The notes under the pieces were generated by a model. It searched no databases and was not told the origin of the DNA. It saw only the letters and a list, made by a program, of their open reading frames with translations. Both the position numbers and the translations under genes were made by a program. From NCBI GenBank assembly GCA_002067755.1, contig MVQH01000086.1, positions 22,836 to 86,835 on the forward strand: a stretch of DNA of 64,000 nucleotides, written 5' to 3'. This document shows positions 17,233 to 25,465 of this stretch, in pieces. The DNA is from Methanosaeta sp. PtaB.Bin018 (lineage in GTDB: Archaea > Halobacteriota > Methanosarcinia > Methanotrichales > Methanotrichaceae). Position 1 is the stretch's first letter. Each line of letters starts with the position of its first letter.

Positions 17233-18045
17233 TCAGGTCCCAATCTTTATTGGCTCGACTGCGGATCGAAGCGTGGCTATGGCAGATAGCGCTGCCAGAT
17301 AGCTTGTCCTGGGATTTCGAGGCGATGGCACATTCTCCACGCGGGTCGAGATCCTTCCAAAGTCTCCCTCTGCTACGATCTCGTGCTGGTTCACATGAAT
17401 GTGCGGATCTGCGATTATCTTCACCCTCACATCACCTTCGCGAGCGGCAAGGCAGAGGGTTGCGGCCACATTCACATTTGCCGGAAAGGCCTTGACCGCC
17501 TCCGCTGCTGCCCCCTCAAAGACGACAGTGGGCTCTGTCAATGCCTTGAGATCTATCTTCTTTTCCAGAATGTAAGGCGCTCCTTTCAGTCCTTCTGGGT
17601 TTTTGGTAGTAGTGAGCGTGACCTTCCGGATCTTCCCAATGCTAGCAGACTTGAGGCCGTCAAGTCCTGAAACAGCGCCAGATGGAATGTAGACCCGCGA
17701 GCCATGATCTTTTGCCAGCTTCTTGACTTCTCTGTAGAAATCTGCGTCCGCCAAAGCTCCCACGCTCATGATCATCAAGCTCTTGCCATTTTTCAGCGCA
17801 GCCCTGGCAATCGCTGGCACAGCTCTCTGGGATGCGGCCTCGACCACAAAATCTGAGAGGGCTACCAGCTCATCCAGCTTAGCTTTGATCGGCTTTTTTT
17901 GCAGGCTGTCGATGAGAGCGAATGCCGTTGCGGTATTGTGATCGCAAACGGCGACCAGGTCAGCATCTATGTCGCCACGGTCAATTGCCTTCGCGATCTC
18001 AGTCCCGATGGCACCGCACCCAACAAGCCCTATCTTGAGAGGCAT
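17233..18045 (-). CDS. nadX: L-aspartate dehydrogenase
   Basis: NAD(P)-dependent oxidation of L-aspartate to iminoaspartate, the first step of NAD biosynthesis in archaea lacking NadB. The 270-residue protein opens with the Rossmann motif 'KIGLVGCGAIGTEIAKAI' and has 'VVEAASQRAVPAIARAAL', 'IMSVGALAD', 'YIPSGAVSGLDGLKSA', and the C-terminal catalytic 'PHIHVNQHEIVAEGDFGRI', all NadX hallmarks. Divergently arranged with nadC across a 40-bp gap. NadA, the intermediate enzyme, is not in this window. Confidence 0.93.
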   Translation of the reverse strand: MPLKIGLVGCGAIGTEIAKAIDRGDIDADLVAVCDHNTATAFALIDSLQKKPIKAKLDELVALSDFVVEAASQRAVPAIARAALKNGKSLMIMSVGALADADFYREVKKLAKDHGSRVYIPSGAVSGLDGLKSASIGKIRKVTLTTTKNPEGLKGAPYILEKKIDLKALTEPTVVFEGAAAEAVKAFPANVNVAATLCLAAREGDVRVKIIADPHIHVNQHEIVAEGDFGRISTRVENVPSPRNPRTSYLAALSAIATLRSAVEPIKIGT

Positions 18046-18051
18046 CGGAGG

Positions 18052-18059
18052 CTATAAAT
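18052..18059 (+). promoter_or_regulatory. TATA box for nadC
   Basis: CTATAAAT is centred 30 bp upstream of the nadC ATG (18086). An archaeal TATA box lies about 25-30 bp before the transcription start, so the nadC mRNA would begin at or next to its start codon, i.e. be leaderless. The element sits in the 40-bp gap between the divergent nadX and nadC starts. Confidence 0.5.
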
Positions 18060-18085
18060 CAATTGGACATCAAAATCCTTGCGGT

Positions 18086-18916
18086 ATGCAAAGGTCAGAG
18101 CTAGAGCGGTTTATAAGCGAGGACTTGGGTGCATGGGACGACTCCAGTGCCATAATTCCAAAGATAAATGCAAAGGCCGTCATCATTGCCAAAGAGGATT
18201 GCATTATCTCTGGGCTCTCAGAGGCGAGTGAGATCTTTGGATACTTCGGGCTTGTGGCAGAGCCTCTCTTCGACGAGGGCGAGTTCGTGCCTTCTGGATG
18301 TGAGGTTCTCCATGTGCGCGGCAATGCCAGAGATATCCTGCAGTCCGAGAGGCTGGCCCTCAACTTCCTGGCGAGGATGAGCGGCGTCTCCACCCTTACG
18401 CGAGAATGCGTTCTTTGTGCGCGCGCCGCGAATAGCAACATACGGGTCGCCTGTACCCGCAAGACCACTCCTGGGTTCAGATTGTACGAGAAGAAGGCGG
18501 TCTTCCTGGGGGGCGGCGACACCCACAGGTTCTGCCTCTCAGATGCAGTGCTCATCAAAGACAACCACATCAAGCTTATTGGATTGAAGGAATGTCTGTC
18601 TACTGCCAGACGGCAGGCCAGCTTTACCAAGAAGATCGAGGTAGAGGTGGAGAGCATTGAAGATATGCTGATTGCAGCGGAGAATGGCGCGGACATAATC
18701 ATGTTCGACAACATGCCTCCTGAACAGGTGGCCAGTGGAATTGAGCAGCTTTTGCAGAGAGGCCTTCGGAGCCGTGTGCTTCTGGAAGCGTCAGGGGGCA
18801 TAACCCTCTCGAATATCGGGGCCTATGCCGCAACAGGAGTGGATGTTGTGTCTCTGGGTGCTCTGACCAGGAATGCTAGGTGGATAGATTTTAGCTTAGA
18901 AATAGTGAAAGAATAG
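18086..18916 (+). CDS. nadC: Quinolinate phosphoribosyltransferase (decarboxylating)
   Basis: Converts quinolinate and PRPP to nicotinate mononucleotide in de novo NAD synthesis. The 276-residue protein shows 'ERLALNFLARMSGVSTLTRE', 'VACTRKTTPGFRLYEKKAV', 'GGGDTHRFCLSDAVLIKDNH', 'IEVEVESIEDM', 'IIMFDNMPPEQV' and 'LLEASGGITLSNIGAYAATG', the full set of NadC phosphate- and quinolinate-binding motifs. Start ATG 18086 was chosen because the TATA box predicts a leaderless start there and the protein then matches the usual length. The frame stays open further upstream but overlaps nadX. Pairs functionally with the divergent nadX. Confidence 0.93.
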   Translation: MQRSELERFISEDLGAWDDSSAIIPKINAKAVIIAKEDCIISGLSEASEIFGYFGLVAEPLFDEGEFVPSGCEVLHVRGNARDILQSERLALNFLARMSGVSTLTRECVLCARAANSNIRVACTRKTTPGFRLYEKKAVFLGGGDTHRFCLSDAVLIKDNHIKLIGLKECLSTARRQASFTKKIEVEVESIEDMLIAAENGADIIMFDNMPPEQVASGIEQLLQRGLRSRVLLEASGGITLSNIGAYAATGVDVVSLGALTRNARWIDFSLEIVKE

Positions 18917-18999
18917 AGAAAAAAGGATAGAGAAAGGGACGATTTGAAATTCCGTTAAGTTCTTGAGATATATTCAGTGCAGAAAATTTGGGGTCCTGT

Positions 19000-20160
19000 A
19001 TGAGGCAGTTGATCTATCTGGCAGTCGCTTTGCTCCTGATAGTTACAGTAGCATATGCCAAAGAAGACGAAGACCAAGTGACCTATAGCGACTTCACCCT
19101 TAACATCGGCGATCGCATCGACATCGGGGACTACAGGGCGGAGCTAATAGAGATTCAGTCGGTAAAAGACGGCATAGCCGTAATGCGAATCTCCAAGGTG
19201 AACGGCGCGCTTGATGAGCAGAGAGCATTTTTACAAAACAGCGCAAACAATTTCGATGGAGGATCAGATAGCGGCGGCATTACAATCACAGTGACCGACA
19301 TATTCGATGATCAGTCTGCCAAGGTTCGGGTGGAGTACAAAGAGAGCCTTGGCACAGCCAAGAAGCGTGCCTCGGAGCGGCCAGCTGTCGCGTTGAATGT
19401 ACCAATTCTCTCAGTGCAAAAGAGCTTCGACAAGAACCACATAAGCGTCGGCGATGAGGTCAAAGTCACAATCACCGTCAAGAACATAGGCACTGGACGG
19501 GCTCAGGACATAAAGGCTGAAGACCTGCCGCCTCTGCCGGAGTTCTCTTACGTTGTTGGCTATCCGCCCAAGATCAAAGATGCTCTAGATCCTGGAGAGT
19601 CAGATTCTGCTGTGTACGTAATGAATGCAGTCAAGGAAGGCTCCATCCGAGTTCCTGCCGTCCAGGTAAGCTATACCGACTCGAAGAAGAATGTGAAGTC
19701 GAACAACTCAGAGCCATTTAACATCTTGATCAATCCGAAGAGCAAAGCAAATCTGATATTGACGCTGAGGCCATCCGGGCCTATAATCGTCGACGGCAAA
19801 GGCATGCTGAACGTCAGCCTGTACAACCAAGGAGAAGCCTCTGCCACCAGAGTGAACGTGGAAGGAGACATCAAGCCCTCGGATGGATTGGTTGCAGCGG
19901 ATCTGGATAAGAGCTTCTTCGAGATCTTGCCGGGAGCTGTGGAGAACTACTCCATAGAGCTATCTGGCAAGAAGCCTGGAAACTACACAGTCACCCTCAG
20001 GTCCAGCTTCCTTGGAGGAGATGGGGCAATGATTCAGGAGGGCAGAGCTGAGGTTGTCGTACTGGACCGAGAGTATAAATATCTATATCTCCTACTGATC
20101 ATACCAGTCATAATTATAGTAGCATGGATGTATAAGAGATACAGAGAGTATAAATATTGA
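19000..20160 (+). CDS. Membrane-anchored extracellular protein with CARDB-like domains
   Basis: 386 residues. N-terminal signal peptide ('IYLAVALLLIVTVAYA'), a beta domain (about 28-115) with 'LNIGDRIDIGDYRAELIEI', two CARDB/NEW3-like adhesion domains ('ISVGDEVKVTITVKNIGTGR' at about 150-240; 'KGMLNVSLYNQGEASATRV' at about 265-350), and a single C-terminal membrane helix ('YLYLLLIIPVIIIVAWMY') with a basic cytoplasmic tail 'KRYREYKY'. The orientation places the adhesive part outside. It lies 85 bp upstream of the tubulin/FtsZ-like GTPase in the same direction. A role as envelope anchor or cell-cell contact protein is inference. Confidence 0.72.
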   Translation: MRQLIYLAVALLLIVTVAYAKEDEDQVTYSDFTLNIGDRIDIGDYRAELIEIQSVKDGIAVMRISKVNGALDEQRAFLQNSANNFDGGSDSGGITITVTDIFDDQSAKVRVEYKESLGTAKKRASERPAVALNVPILSVQKSFDKNHISVGDEVKVTITVKNIGTGRAQDIKAEDLPPLPEFSYVVGYPPKIKDALDPGESDSAVYVMNAVKEGSIRVPAVQVSYTDSKKNVKSNNSEPFNILINPKSKANLILTLRPSGPIIVDGKGMLNVSLYNQGEASATRVNVEGDIKPSDGLVAADLDKSFFEILPGAVENYSIELSGKKPGNYTVTLRSSFLGGDGAMIQEGRAEVVVLDREYKYLYLLLIIPVIIIVAWMYKRYREYKY

Positions 20161-20245
20161 GGGAGTGAATTACCCTAGATTGGTATAGCTTCATCGATAA
20201 GTTCACAATTCACAGAAAAAAACCAACCCAAATGGATCTGATATC

Positions 20246-21355
20246 ATGCTCAATGTGCTCATGCTTGGTGTAGGCCAGTGCGGTAACCGAATACTGGACG
20301 CGATTAATAAGGAGGCTTTTGGGGGCGGTGGTGCCTCAAAGCTTGCGAAGTATTATTTACGGCCCAAATTTCCCAGCCGTGTGGAGACTTTAGCTATAAA
20401 CACAGCCATAAACGATCTTAAGGAGCTGAAGTTTACCACTGCCAAGGACAGATTGCATGTCCCGAATTTGCATGGTGTGGGAGCCAACAGAAACGTGGGC
20501 AAGCAGGCATTCATGGATAACCGCGATGTGATAATGGGCGAGATTGAGAAGCGGGGCGACTTCGATCTCGCATTCGTCATCACCTCCACCTCTGGTGGAA
20601 CGGGCTCGTCTTTCTCCCCCCTGCTGATCAACGAACTGAAGAGGCAGTATAGGAACATAACCGTCATTACAATAGCTGTCCTGCCATTCAGGGAAGAGGG
20701 GTCCATCTACCTTCAAAATGCTGCCTTCAGCATGAGAGAACTGATGGATGTTGAGGCCGAAGGCATAATTCTGGCCGACAATCAGTACATGAAGCGATTC
20801 AGCGGAGATATCGCCTCGGCTTACGACAAAATCAACAGCATGATCGCTCAGCGTTTGCTTTTCTTAATTGAATCTCTGGACAGCGAGATGCTCTCAGTGA
20901 CGGACCTCGGAGACTTCAAGACTGTAATGAACGGAGGGCTGCGCATTGGCACTCTGGGGTTCTACAAAGCTGATCGCAAGGATCCATCTGTCAAGGATGC
21001 GATCGAGAATAGCCTCAAACCAGGAAACCTTCTCTATCCTGCCAATGTAACAGATGATGCTGCCAGAGCAATGATAATTGTTCAGGGATCCAGGGAGCAT
21101 CTGGATGTGGACGAGATCACCAAAGAGGTGGAGAAGCTCTCTAGTTGCGCAGGGCATGTGTTCAAAGGCATTGTAGTCAAGAAGGGGCATCCGAAAGTAC
21201 TCTCGATCTTCACCTTGGCAAGTGCGCCTGAGCTTGAGACAATATACGCGCAGGCTGCAAGGGTCATGCAAGAAGAGAAGGAGAAGAGGGTCAGGGCCAG
21301 GAAACAGTTGGACGACGCATTTGCTCACATCGAAGATTTGGAGGAAATTTACTAA
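20246..21355 (+). CDS. Non-canonical tubulin/FtsZ-superfamily GTPase
   Basis: 369 residues. 'LNVLMLGVGQCGNRILDAIN' is the nucleotide-binding first strand-helix, and 'DLAFVITSTSGGTGSSFSP' (about 108-125) replaces the FtsZ GGGTGTG signature with TSTSGGTGSS. 'VTDLGDFKTVM' (about 217-227) aligns with the FtsZ T7 loop 'VDFADVKTVM', keeping both Asp residues that complete the GTPase site of the next subunit. This argues for a polymerising GTPase. The C-terminus is a charged helix ('KEKRVRARKQLDDAF'), without the usual FtsZ tail peptide. It is neither standard FtsZ1/FtsZ2 nor clearly CetZ; it may belong to the divergent FtsZ-like families proposed for membrane remodelling. Upstream neighbour is a membrane-anchored CARDB protein. 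Confidence 0.75.
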   Translation: MLNVLMLGVGQCGNRILDAINKEAFGGGGASKLAKYYLRPKFPSRVETLAINTAINDLKELKFTTAKDRLHVPNLHGVGANRNVGKQAFMDNRDVIMGEIEKRGDFDLAFVITSTSGGTGSSFSPLLINELKRQYRNITVITIAVLPFREEGSIYLQNAAFSMRELMDVEAEGIILADNQYMKRFSGDIASAYDKINSMIAQRLLFLIESLDSEMLSVTDLGDFKTVMNGGLRIGTLGFYKADRKDPSVKDAIENSLKPGNLLYPANVTDDAARAMIIVQGSREHLDVDEITKEVEKLSSCAGHVFKGIVVKKGHPKVLSIFTLASAPELETIYAQAARVMQEEKEKRVRARKQLDDAFAHIEDLEEIY

Positions 21356-21359
21356 ATTC

Positions 21360-22247
21360 TCAAATGCTGAACCTGCGGTACATCATGGCGTAGAGCTGGC
21401 TTTGTTTTAGCATCTTTGCCACCTTGGATTGCTCCGAAGGGCTGAGTGGATGCGCTATTGCAGGCGGCAGAGGCTTGCAGTCTCGAGCATAGATGGCGCC
21501 GCCTGACATTTTGGCGCAGGCAAAGCTTCCAGCGCTTCCAGCCACAAAGATCTCGCCCCCTCTCATCTCTGCGCCCGTGAAGTCTCCGGTGCCTCCCCTC
21601 ACAATTATTCTGCCTCCTCTCATGAGGACGCCTGTGTTGCATTCAGTCTCTCCTGAGACTTCTACCAAGCCCGATTGCATGAGGATGCCTGTGCTCATTC
21701 CGGCGTTCCCACGCAAGTGGACCACCCTCTCTGCAGGATTTCTTGCGCAAATGGTATCTCGCAGCAGGCCATCGTCTATGACCAAGCCATTTTGGTCCAA
21801 AACATTGGGCTCCAGGACTGGAGTGGATCTTTCCAGAGCCTCGGTTATGGATACGAACTTTCTGTATCCAGTCCGATCGCACTCAACTTCTATCACATTT
21901 CCCATGGGCAGATCGATCTTGCCAGAGACGTAGATTGCTCCACGCAGCATGCTTATGCCCATGCGGCCGCCGACGTCTCCATCTACTATTATGTTGCCTG
22001 TAGACTCAATTGGTCCGCCCTTACCTCCCAGCCGCATCAGATCCACGCCCATGCTGGAGCCAAGTCGGCTGCCTGCGTCGCCAAATATCCTTACCGTCTC
22101 GCCTCTTCGCAAGGCCTCAACTAGCTTGCGAAAACTGACATTGCAAACTGTCTGGTCCGGATTCAACCTCGAGCCGTGATGCTGCCAGTAAAAATCGAAT
22201 GTGAAGTCGCAAAGGCAATTCTCATTCGATGCTTTGATCTCAGGCAC
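21360..22247 (-). CDS. GXGXG-motif beta-helix protein (FwdC / glutamate synthase C-terminal-like)
   Basis: 295 residues starting at GTG 22247 with an AAGTGAT ribosome-binding site. From residue about 55 it is a right-handed beta-helix with repeated GxGxG-like turns ('RIFGDAGSRLGSSMGVDL', 'IIVDGDVGGRMGISML', 'HLRGNAGMSTGILMQSG', 'IIVRGGTGDFTGAEMRGG', 'IFVAGSAGSFACAKMSGG'), the fold shared by formylmethanofuran dehydrogenase subunit C and the glutamate synthase alpha C-terminal domain. The N-terminal 50 residues with 'CLCDFTFDFYW' are unusual. It lacks partner subunits nearby, so enzymatic role is unclear. Six bases separate it from the upstream DUF373 gene, so they are co-transcribed. Confidence 0.7.
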   Translation of the reverse strand: MPEIKASNENCLCDFTFDFYWQHHGSRLNPDQTVCNVSFRKLVEALRRGETVRIFGDAGSRLGSSMGVDLMRLGGKGGPIESTGNIIVDGDVGGRMGISMLRGAIYVSGKIDLPMGNVIEVECDRTGYRKFVSITEALERSTPVLEPNVLDQNGLVIDDGLLRDTICARNPAERVVHLRGNAGMSTGILMQSGLVEVSGETECNTGVLMRGGRIIVRGGTGDFTGAEMRGGEIFVAGSAGSFACAKMSGGAIYARDCKPLPPAIAHPLSPSEQSKVAKMLKQSQLYAMMYRRFSI

Positions 22248-22253
22248 AGAGAA

Positions 22254-23357
22254 TCACTTGGCAGGGGCTGTAGGGCTTTCGCCAGCAATGCGCTTGGACA
22301 CATTGACGCCCACGAGTGTGATCAAGATGGCCACGATTGCAGATATGGCCAGGTACTGGATGGACTCCACCATGCCTATGCCGAACTTCAAGTCGGCATT
22401 GCTCGCCAGGATGAAGCCGCTGGCAGACCATATGATCAGGCCGGTGGCCAGCAGAAAGAATAGGTATGAGAATGTGCGGGCATCTCTTATTCCCTCCAAA
22501 TACATATCCATGATCTTTCCGAGGTTGATGCAAAGGGCAGCAACTATGTACCACCAGATGCTTTCGTGCAGATAGATCATCCCGAGCATGAAGTATCCAG
22601 GAAACATAGGCTCGTGATAATATTGCCAGAAGTAAGCCACTCCGCGAACGGTGGCGATCACAACCAGCATGGCCGCCAGAATGTAGGTGATGAAGGCGAT
22701 CTTCCCTGCATAAAGGGAATTGCGCAGGGTTCGTTTTGCCTCCTCCATGGAGTCATCGAGGCCCAAACCCCGAAAGAGAAGGTAAAGGCCCACAGCACCG
22801 GTAATTGCCACCACTGCGCCGCTGGGGTATCCCAGAAGGCTGAAGATGGCAAACATGAGCAATGCTAAGGCAGGCGGAATGAACACCGTGTGGCTGATCT
22901 TTGGATCTGTGAAGACCTGCTTGAGCAGGTAGTAAGTGCTCTCCAGATTGGGGCTTTGCTTGACGAGCACACGACGGACCCCATTCACCTTTATGCGGGA
23001 CTGGATTATGGGAAGGATTGCCTCGTCCTCGGCCCCGTCAGAGACAACGAGCACGCCTGCTGGTTTGAAGCGCAAAATCAGCGCCTCGAGCTGTTCTGCG
23101 AGCTTGTCGTCAGATATCAGTCCGACCTTCAAGTCTCCTGCCAGGGATGCAATCTCAGCCTCCTTGCCAGAGGCTACCAGCTCATCCAGAACTTTTATGC
23201 CGCCAAAGATGGTATTGACGTCCGAGTCCTCTGGGTCAGCCATGGCCAGCTTGATGGCAGCATTGATGTTGCTCTCCCGACCGACGATCGGACTTTCGAC
23301 CCCCGCCTTTCTGCCCAGATCGTTATCCCGGTCGATGCAGAGCACAAGGACATCCAT
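22254..23357 (-). CDS. DUF373-family archaeal membrane protein
   Basis: 367 residues. The soluble N-terminal half (1-170) begins 'MDVLVLCIDRDNDLGRKAGV' with 'ADPEDSDVNTIFGGIKVLDEL' and 'VLVVSDGAEDEAILPIIQSR', characteristic of DUF373 (COG2237). The C-terminal half has about six membrane helices. The family is restricted to archaea and uncharacterised; the N-terminal 'DRDNDLG' and 'SDGAEDE' acidic loops resemble metal-dependent phosphoesterase/TOPRIM-like sites, which is inference. It is probably co-transcribed with the GXGXG protein. Confidence 0.85.
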   Translation of the reverse strand: MDVLVLCIDRDNDLGRKAGVESPIVGRESNINAAIKLAMADPEDSDVNTIFGGIKVLDELVASGKEAEIASLAGDLKVGLISDDKLAEQLEALILRFKPAGVLVVSDGAEDEAILPIIQSRIKVNGVRRVLVKQSPNLESTYYLLKQVFTDPKISHTVFIPPALALLMFAIFSLLGYPSGAVVAITGAVGLYLLFRGLGLDDSMEEAKRTLRNSLYAGKIAFITYILAAMLVVIATVRGVAYFWQYYHEPMFPGYFMLGMIYLHESIWWYIVAALCINLGKIMDMYLEGIRDARTFSYLFFLLATGLIIWSASGFILASNADLKFGIGMVESIQYLAISAIVAILITLVGVNVSKRIAGESPTAPAK

Positions 23358-23475
23358 GGGTTACTATTTGAGAAGATTGTACTTAAATGATTCTGTAGGC
23401 AGGTGATCGCGATCATGTCAAGTAGCAAGACACTAGCAGTAAAATATTTATGTTAACACCGTAAGATAACTCACT

Positions 23476-23943
23476 ATGAATAGAAAGATACTGTCCTCTA
23501 TAATTTTATTGCTGATTTTAACGTCCTTCGCGAGCGCTCTGACCTACAGCCGAGCTGGTATACAAGGGTATGTCGACACCTACAACAGCAATGCGGAAAA
23601 GGCCCCAGACATCCTGAAAGGATTGATAGGCAATGAGACTGTCAACGTCGATGTAACAGGAAACGATGGCAGCGTATTTCATGTAGGATTCGAGATGGTG
23701 AATGCCAGAATAAACAGGATAGTAGATGGTGGGTTCAAAGATCCAAGCATAGTCGTTGTTACAACACAGAGTGCAATAACCAATGTCATACACTCCACCA
23801 ATCCCATCGCGGCCTTCCAAAAGGAGAGGGACGCAGGCCAGGTCAGAGTCCAGGGAAATAATCTTTTGACTAAGGCCAAGCTTGAGGCCCTGCTATCGAG
23901 CACAAGCGTTCTTCAGTACTTTGCCAATGTCTTCTTCGGCTAG
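23476..23943 (+). CDS. Small secreted protein resembling SCP2 lipid-binding fold
   Basis: 155 residues with a signal peptide ('ILSSIILLLILTSFASA'). The mature chain reads like a sterol-carrier-protein-2 domain: 'VNVDVTGNDGSVFHVGFEMV', 'GFKDPSIVVVTTQSAITNVI', 'HSTNPIAAFQKERDAGQVRV' and a final helix 'LLTKAKLEALLSST'. SCP2 domains are usually cytoplasmic hydrophobic-ligand binders, so an exported version is notable. Similarity is judged by eye. Converges with thiC, 4-nt overlap of the stop codons. Confidence 0.6.
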   Translation: MNRKILSSIILLLILTSFASALTYSRAGIQGYVDTYNSNAEKAPDILKGLIGNETVNVDVTGNDGSVFHVGFEMVNARINRIVDGGFKDPSIVVVTTQSAITNVIHSTNPIAAFQKERDAGQVRVQGNNLLTKAKLEALLSSTSVLQYFANVFFG

Positions 23944-25223
23944 CGGGCCAGATCTATATTTTCTTTTATTATCTTCAGAGCGCAGAGGTCTCCACACATC
24001 GTGCATACCCTCCCGTCCGAAGGTGTCCTCTCTGCGCGGATATGCCGGGCGGTCTCCGGATCAAGGGCCAGCTGGAACTGCCGCTCCCAGAGCATATCCC
24101 TTCTGGCCCTGGCCATGGCCAGATCCTGGTCCCGATCATTGTTTTTGATTGTGTCCCCGATGTGCGCGGCGATGCGCGCGGCGACGACGCCCTGCCTGAC
24201 GTCCTCCACATTGGGAAGCGCCAGATGCTCCGCCGGCGTGACATAACAGATGAAGTCCGCCCCAAAGGCGCTGGAGAGGCTTGCACCCACCGCTGCCACA
24301 AGATGATCATGGCCGGGAGCGATATCAGTGACCAGGGGGCCGAGCATGTAGAAGGGACGCTCGCAGGTCATGCGCTTCATGACCTTGACGACAGCCTCGA
24401 TCTCGTCTATGGGGATGTGGCCCGGGCCCTCGACTATGGTCTGAACGCCAGCTGCCTGGGCTCTGTCGGCCAGCTCGGCGTTTATTATCAGCTCCTGGAT
24501 CTGCGCTCTATCGGTTGAGTCGTGAATCGCTCCGGCCCGCAGGCCGTTGCCCAGACTGAGAGTGACCTCATGCTCTTTTAGGATCTCCAGGAGGTAGTCG
24601 AAATCCTTGTAGAGAGGATTCTCCTTTTCGTTATGAAGCATCCAGCCGATCATAAAGGCACCGCCCCGGCTGCAGACGCCCCCGAAGCGCCCGCCTTGGC
24701 CTTTCAGCCGCTCTACACAGATGCTGTTTATGCCAGTATGAATGGCCATGAAGTTCGTACCTAGCCTTGCCTGCTCCTCAGTGACCCGAAAGAGGTCGTC
24801 TTCGGTCATATCTACACCAGCGCCATATCTCCGTATGGCCTCGATGAAGGCTTGGTAGAGGGGGACGCTGCCGACGCTTAAAGTGGTGGCCTCAATCACG
24901 CGCCTCCTGATCTCCCGGAAGTCTCCGCCAGTGGAGAGCTCCATCAGGGTGTCAGCTCCACTCGCCTCAGCGACGCGCGCCTTGCTCACCTCCATCTCCA
25001 CATCCACTATGTCACTGCTGGTGCCAATTGAGGCGTTCACCTTGGTGCGAAGTCCCTTGCCGATGCCCACAGGCCTGGTATACCTGTAGGGGCTCACGGG
25101 GATCACTATCTTGCCGCTGGCGATACCTCGAAGGATGAACTCAGGTGTCTTGCCTTCCGATTCAGCCACAAGCTTCATCTCTTCGGTCAATCTCCCTGCT
25201 ACGGCATCATCCAGGATTCCCAA
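23940..25223 (-). CDS. thiC: Phosphomethylpyrimidine synthase ThiC
   Basis: Radical SAM enzyme converting aminoimidazole ribotide to hydroxymethylpyrimidine phosphate for thiamine. The 427-residue protein has 'TKVNASIGTSSDIVDVEME', 'ELSTGGDFREIRRRVIE', 'VCSRGGAFMIGWMLHN', 'LSLGNGLRAGAIHDSTDRAQ', 'TIVEGPGHIPIDEIE', 'YMLGPLVTDIAPGHDHL' and 'GADFICYVTPAEHLALP'. The cluster motif near the C-terminus is 'CTMCGDLC', a Cx2Cx3C spacing rather than the textbook Cx2Cx4C. Methanogens often carry more than one ThiC-like paralogue, and a benzimidazole-type (BzaF) role cannot be excluded by eye. Single gene with an AT-rich promoter upstream. Confidence 0.92.
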   Translation of the reverse strand: MGILDDAVAGRLTEEMKLVAESEGKTPEFILRGIASGKIVIPVSPYRYTRPVGIGKGLRTKVNASIGTSSDIVDVEMEVSKARVAEASGADTLMELSTGGDFREIRRRVIEATTLSVGSVPLYQAFIEAIRRYGAGVDMTEDDLFRVTEEQARLGTNFMAIHTGINSICVERLKGQGGRFGGVCSRGGAFMIGWMLHNEKENPLYKDFDYLLEILKEHEVTLSLGNGLRAGAIHDSTDRAQIQELIINAELADRAQAAGVQTIVEGPGHIPIDEIEAVVKVMKRMTCERPFYMLGPLVTDIAPGHDHLVAAVGASLSSAFGADFICYVTPAEHLALPNVEDVRQGVVAARIAAHIGDTIKNNDRDQDLAMARARRDMLWERQFQLALDPETARHIRAERTPSDGRVCTMCGDLCALKIIKENIDLAR

Positions 25224-25465
25224 TCAAATCACCGGCGATCTTTGAGGATGAGCAATTATTTAAGTTTGCTTAAAAAATAAAATTTAAATATAGACAAGTT
25301 AACTTGGTTTCGACGAGGAGAGCAGGCCAAAGGCCCGTCCACTTCAATGAACGACGTACCTACTGCTATTGAAAATCGAGGCGAAATCCATATCTAGTTA
25401 GGGGTCCACGGATGTGCCAACGATGAAGACTGCCATTGGAGGGATGCCTTATTAATGCTAGACAG

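Noticed and set aside
25224..25435. TPP riboswitch upstream of thiC
   Set aside because: I found no conserved TPP aptamer core (CUGAGA with ACCUGA-type partner); only AT-rich promoter-like sequence.
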